64,000 nt of DNA from Intestinibacter bartlettii (lineage in GTDB: Bacteria > Bacillota > Clostridia > Peptostreptococcales > Peptostreptococcaceae), in contig NZ_JAHLOQ010000002.1 in assembly GCF_018917435.1 (NCBI RefSeq), positions 91,876 through 155,875 of the forward strand. Direction: 5' to 3'. Position 1 is the stretch's first letter; each line of letters starts with the position of its first letter. This document shows positions 60,888 to 64,000 of this stretch, piece after piece. The notes under the pieces were generated by a model that ran no database searches, had not been told where the DNA came from, and worked only from the letters and a program-made list of their open reading frames with translations. A program made the translations under genes and the position numbers.

Positions 60888-63002
60888 TTAGCTGTACTTC
60901 ATTATTCTAATAGAATTTATAACTGCTATTAATGTCACCCCTACATCTGCAAATACTGCTTCCCACATATTTGCAAACCCTAGAGCACCTAAAATTAATA
61001 CTATAATTTTAACACCTAAAGCAATTATTATATTTTGCCATACAATTTTTTCAGTCCTTCTTGATATTTTTATACTATCTATTAATTTAGACGGTTCATC
61101 ATTCATTATGACCATATCTGCCGCTTCTATGGCTGCATCTGAGCCAAGACCGCCCATAGCCACACCCACATCTGCTATGGCTAGAACTGGTGCATCATTT
61201 ATTCCATCGCCTGTGAATACTAAAGTTCCTTTTGGACTTTTTGTTTTATATAATTCTTTTACTTTTTCTACTTTTTGATCTGGAAGTAACTCAGCTTCTA
61301 CTGAGTTTAAATTTAATTCTTTAGCCACATTTTCAGCCACTACTTTGCTATCACCTGTCAGCATAACTATATTTTTTATTTTCAGTTTTCTAAGTCCTTC
61401 TATTGCCTTCTTAGCATCATCTTTTATTTCATCTGAAATTATTAAATAACCATAATATTTACTGTCTACAGCTATATGAACAATTGTCCCTATTTCTTTA
61501 ACTTCTTCATATTTTATATTTTCTTTATTCATTAGCTTGCTATTTCCTGCTAAAACTTTTTTTCCTTTAACATTAACACTTATTCCATGCCCTGAAATTT
61601 CATTATAATCTTTTATTTCGTTTTTGTTTATGTCTTTATTATATGCTTTTACTATAGATACTCCTATTGGGTGATTTGAATAATACTCAGCATATGCAGC
61701 ATATTCTAATAATTCTTCTTCTGATATATCTTTTTGGTTATTTATTTTTGTTACTTTAAACACACCTTTTGTAAGAGTTCCTGTTTTATCAAATACAAAT
61801 ATTTCAGCTTTACTCAAATATTCTAAGTAATTACTACCTTTTATAAGTATTCCATTTTTAGATGCTGTCCCAATTCCAGAGAAAAATCCCAAAGGTACGG
61901 AAATAACAAGACCACAAGGACATGATACAACTAAAAATACTAACGCTCTATATATCCAATCATACCAAGAATTATTTCTTAAAATTAAAGGTGGAATTAT
62001 GGCAAGACCCAATGCAACAATTACAACTACTGGTGTATAATACTTAGCAAATCTAGTTATAAAGTTTTCTGTTTCGGCTTTACTGCTGCTTGCATTTTCA
62101 ACTAAGTCCAAAATTTTAGACACTGTTGACTCATTAAATTCTTTGCTTACTTTTATTTCTAAAATACCATTATTATTTATTGAACCAGAAAGCACATTAC
62201 TACCACTTTCAACTTTTACTGGTAAAGATTCTCCTGTAAGAGCTGATGTATCTATCATTGATTTTCCTTCAACCACCACTCCATCTAAAGGTATTTTTTC
62301 CCCTGCTTTTACTATAATAATATCATCTATGTTAACTTCTTCTGGTGATACTTTTTTGGTTTCATTTCCTACTTTTAAATTTGCATAATCTGGTCTAATA
62401 TCCATTAATGCAGAAATTGATTTTCTTGATTTGTTAACAGCATAAGATTGAAAGCTTTCTCCGATTTTGAAGAATAACATTACTGCTACACCTTCTGCAT
62501 ATTCTCCTATGATAAAAGCCCCTATAGTTGCTATTGCCATCAGAAAATTTTCATCAAATATTTTACCTCTAAATATATTTTTTAGTGCATTTAAAAGTAT
62601 ATCCCAGCCTAATAAAAAATAACTGGCTAAGTATAATACCAGCTTTAACTGGCTAGAAATATTAAAAAACATGGCAACAAAAAACAGTATTGCACCTGCT
62701 ACTAATAACAGAATTTCATATTTTGATTCTTTTTCTTCACCATGTTCACTAGTTGATTCTTTTCTTTTATCAGTATCAACAATATTAATTCCGGGTTCTA
62801 TTATTTTTATTTTATTTTTAATAATATTCACGATATCATTTTCATCTATCTTATCATCTATATATATATCTAATTTACTCGATACAAAATTTACTGATGC
62901 GTTATTAATACCATCGATATTTTTTACTTCGCTTTCGATTTTATTTGCACAACTGGCACAATCTAAATTTTCCAAAATCAAAGTTTTCTTTTTTGAAGAC
63001 AT
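60888..63002 (-). CDS. Heavy-metal P1B-type ATPase (Zn/Cd/Pb type)
   Basis: Membrane efflux pump of 704 aa. The N-terminal HMA domain has the metal-binding pair in LDCASCANK (Cys15, Cys18), followed by a His/Glu/Lys-rich linker (about 85-100), eight membrane helices, the channel motif SCPCGL, phosphorylation motif DKTGTLTKG, the P1B-specific HP pair in SNHPIGVSIV and GDGINDAPVL. CPC and DKTGT group it with CadA/ZntA, which export Zn2+, Cd2+ or Pb2+, although copper types share part of this pattern. An inverted repeat lies 28 nt before the ATG. No ArsR/CadC regulator gene is left next to it; see the truncated plus-strand signal at 63180-63310. Confidence 0.93.
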   Translation of the reverse strand: MSSKKKTLILENLDCASCANKIESEVKNIDGINNASVNFVSSKLDIYIDDKIDENDIVNIIKNKIKIIEPGINIVDTDKRKESTSEHGEEKESKYEILLLVAGAILFFVAMFFNISSQLKLVLYLASYFLLGWDILLNALKNIFRGKIFDENFLMAIATIGAFIIGEYAEGVAVMLFFKIGESFQSYAVNKSRKSISALMDIRPDYANLKVGNETKKVSPEEVNIDDIIIVKAGEKIPLDGVVVEGKSMIDTSALTGESLPVKVESGSNVLSGSINNNGILEIKVSKEFNESTVSKILDLVENASSSKAETENFITRFAKYYTPVVVIVALGLAIIPPLILRNNSWYDWIYRALVFLVVSCPCGLVISVPLGFFSGIGTASKNGILIKGSNYLEYLSKAEIFVFDKTGTLTKGVFKVTKINNQKDISEEELLEYAAYAEYYSNHPIGVSIVKAYNKDINKNEIKDYNEISGHGISVNVKGKKVLAGNSKLMNKENIKYEEVKEIGTIVHIAVDSKYYGYLIISDEIKDDAKKAIEGLRKLKIKNIVMLTGDSKVVAENVAKELNLNSVEAELLPDQKVEKVKELYKTKSPKGTLVFTGDGINDAPVLAIADVGVAMGGLGSDAAIEAADMVIMNDEPSKLIDSIKISRRTEKIVWQNIIIALGVKIIVLILGALGFANMWEAVFADVGVTLIAVINSIRIMKYS

Positions 63003-63029
63003 TTTTTATGCTCCTTTCTACAAGATTTA

Positions 63030-63056
63030 TTAATATTATTTGTTAAATAATATTAA
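63030..63056. promoter_or_regulatory. Candidate metal-regulator operator
   Basis: TTAATATTATTT / AAATAATATTAA, perfect 12-bp arms with GTT between them, directly upstream of the ribosome site of the metal ATPase gene. It has the size and AT-rich symmetry of an ArsR/SmtB-type operator but not their exact consensus. Confidence 0.5.
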
Positions 63057-63179
63057 ATACGTTAGAAGTTATTAACAAAAAGACCTAAATCCTATAAATT
63101 GTATCGATTTTTGGCTTTTTAATTTACTTTAATCTTTTAAATTATTTTTATTTATTATTTATATAAATCCACTTATTTA

Positions 63180-63261
63180 TTGACATTTTAAAATTATCGT
63201 TGTAATATTGTTTTGTGCAAAACAATTATAAATATATAGTTTTATACAAAACATGGTTTTG
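63180..63261 (+). promoter_or_regulatory. Plus-strand promoter and operator without a gene behind it
   Basis: TTGACA (63180-63185), 17 nt, TAATAT (63203-63208), overlapped by the palindrome ATTGTTTT-GTGC-AAAACAAT (63207-63226), then CAAAAC-ATG-GTTTTG (63247-63261). The only reading frame behind it is 12 codons (MKKMILDRINNR, 63272-63310) before a stop next to the IS end. It looks like the front of a gene displaced by the insertion. The rest of the gap to 63394 (AT-rich) shows no gene. Confidence 0.4.
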
Positions 63262-63394
63262 TTAACTAGATATGAAAAAAATGATCCTCGACAGGATTAA
63301 TAACCGATAGGTTCAATTTTAGATTTCACATATTAAAAAATGGCATAACAAATAAGCCTAACAAAATTATAATTTTTTTAGACTTAAAGTGCAA

Positions 63395-64000
63395 TTAATA
63401 TTTAACAAACCAATTAATTTTATCTCGATGAGAATAATTAATACCACAAACCTCAGCTGGTGTTAAATTGCTCAAAGATGAATGAGACTTGATAAAATTG
63501 TAATAAAAAATAAAATTGCTGATTAAACTGTTGGCACTTTCAAAAGATTTAAAGCCTTTAACCTTCTTATACCAAGATTTAAATGTTTTATTGAAGGATT
63601 CTATTAAATTATTTGATATATCATCACAAAAGCTCTCAACTCTAATGTGTTTTGTATCATTAAAAGTTGTCTTAATAGCTTCAATATAAGATGGCCAACG
63701 ATCAGTTACAATAGCATTTGGACTACCAAATTTCTTGGCTTGCTTGAATAAAGAAAATGCAGCGTCAGAGCCTCTAGAACCGCTTAAATTCCAAGAGGTA
63801 ATAAGTCTGCTTTCTGAATCAATACAAATCCAAAGATAATATTTTTGTCCATTTACTTTTACTACAGTTTCATCAGCATGCCATTCATCAGAGTCACCTA
63901 AATAAATATCGTGGGTAAGCTCATCGCTTATGGATTTAAAGTACTTGTCAAACTTTTTAATCCATTTAGAAATAGTTACATGGGATACTTTGATATTCAT
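63395..64000 (-). mobile_element. IS6-type transposase, partial
   Basis: DDE transposase of the IS6/IS240-like group, open to the right window edge; 201 residues are visible and the N-terminal part lies outside. The catalytic triad is visible: Asp in EWHADETVV, Asp in IVTDRWPSY and Glu in NLIESFNKTFK, with the expected spacing (about 60 and 35 residues). The C-terminus ends at NYSHRDKINWFVKY, 94 nt right of a possible IS end at 63310 (GGTTCAATTTTAGATTTCAC), which starts with GGTTC like many IS6 ends. The element is probably intact, but the far end cannot be seen here. Confidence 0.85.

Overview
The window is very AT-rich and almost gene-saturated, with most genes on the minus strand, strong purine-rich ribosome binding sites (AGGAGG/GGGGG) and many textbook intrinsic terminators. 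Gene content (clostridial-type AdhE, T-box-controlled AsnA, AbgT transport cluster, class I fructose-bisphosphate aldolase, single-cluster ferredoxin, SH3b/NlpC wall proteins, MBOAT/DHHW pair) points to an anaerobic low-GC Firmicute, most likely a Clostridia member of the Peptostreptococcaceae type. This assignment is inferred from protein style, not from a marker gene. No rRNA, tRNA or CRISPR array was seen.

Layout. 0-3.5 kb: a truncated AEC transporter, a two-gene small membrane-protein operon, and asnA behind an asparagine T-box (specifier AAC). 3.5-6.7 kb: adhE with a long, palindrome-rich leader. 6.7-10.9 kb: an aminobenzoyl-glutamate-type cluster (AbgT transporter and two M20 peptidases). 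11.1-12.3 kb: a HAD phosphatase, then a convergent intergenic region with a likely structured RNA. 12.3-17.3 kb: an ABC exporter coupled to a two-component system with an intramembrane-sensing kinase. 17.6-26.9 kb: a secreted SH3-repeat protein, a heptad-repeat secreted protein, and a duplicated module of MMPL exporter plus divergent TetR regulator. 27-31.7 kb: MATE exporter, Ca2+-type P-ATPase and a Cys-rich mini-protein. 31.9-38.6 kb: a DprA-like protein, envelope proteins, and a MoxR-AAA/metallopeptidase-VWA/DUF4116 group. 38.9-45.1 kb: ribosomal L25, an HD protein, a PLD-helicase-DUF3427 protein and an AAA/PD-(D/E)XK protein. 45.3-52.1 kb: two tandem secreted nuclease lipoproteins, aldolase, glutamine-dependent asparagine synthetase and DUF3786. 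52.2-57.5 kb: O-acylation pair, DUF4358 lipoprotein, DUF362 protein, a deformylase-like protein and ferredoxin. 57.6-64 kb: an HNH endonuclease relic, a second two-component system, an NlpC/P60 endopeptidase, a Zn/Cd P-ATPase and an IS6-type transposase cut by the window edge.

Themes. Envelope stress, export and surface modification dominate (ABC/TCS, MMPL/TetR x2, MATE, two P-ATPases, MBOAT/DHHW, SH3b/NlpC). Asparagine can be made by both AsnA (ammonia) and AsnB (glutamine), but only asnA shows a T-box.

The least explained signals are: the structured-RNA candidate near 11.9-12.2 kb; a four-copy 42-66 bp repeat family lying right after two minus-strand terminators (40.3 and 48.1 kb); conserved versus diverged operators in the duplicated MMPL/TetR module; a promoter/operator facing the IS6 element with almost no gene behind it; and the AAA/metallopeptidase-VWA/DUF4116 and PLD-helicase/PD-(D/E)XK groups. 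No clearly new multi-gene system can be proven from sequence alone.
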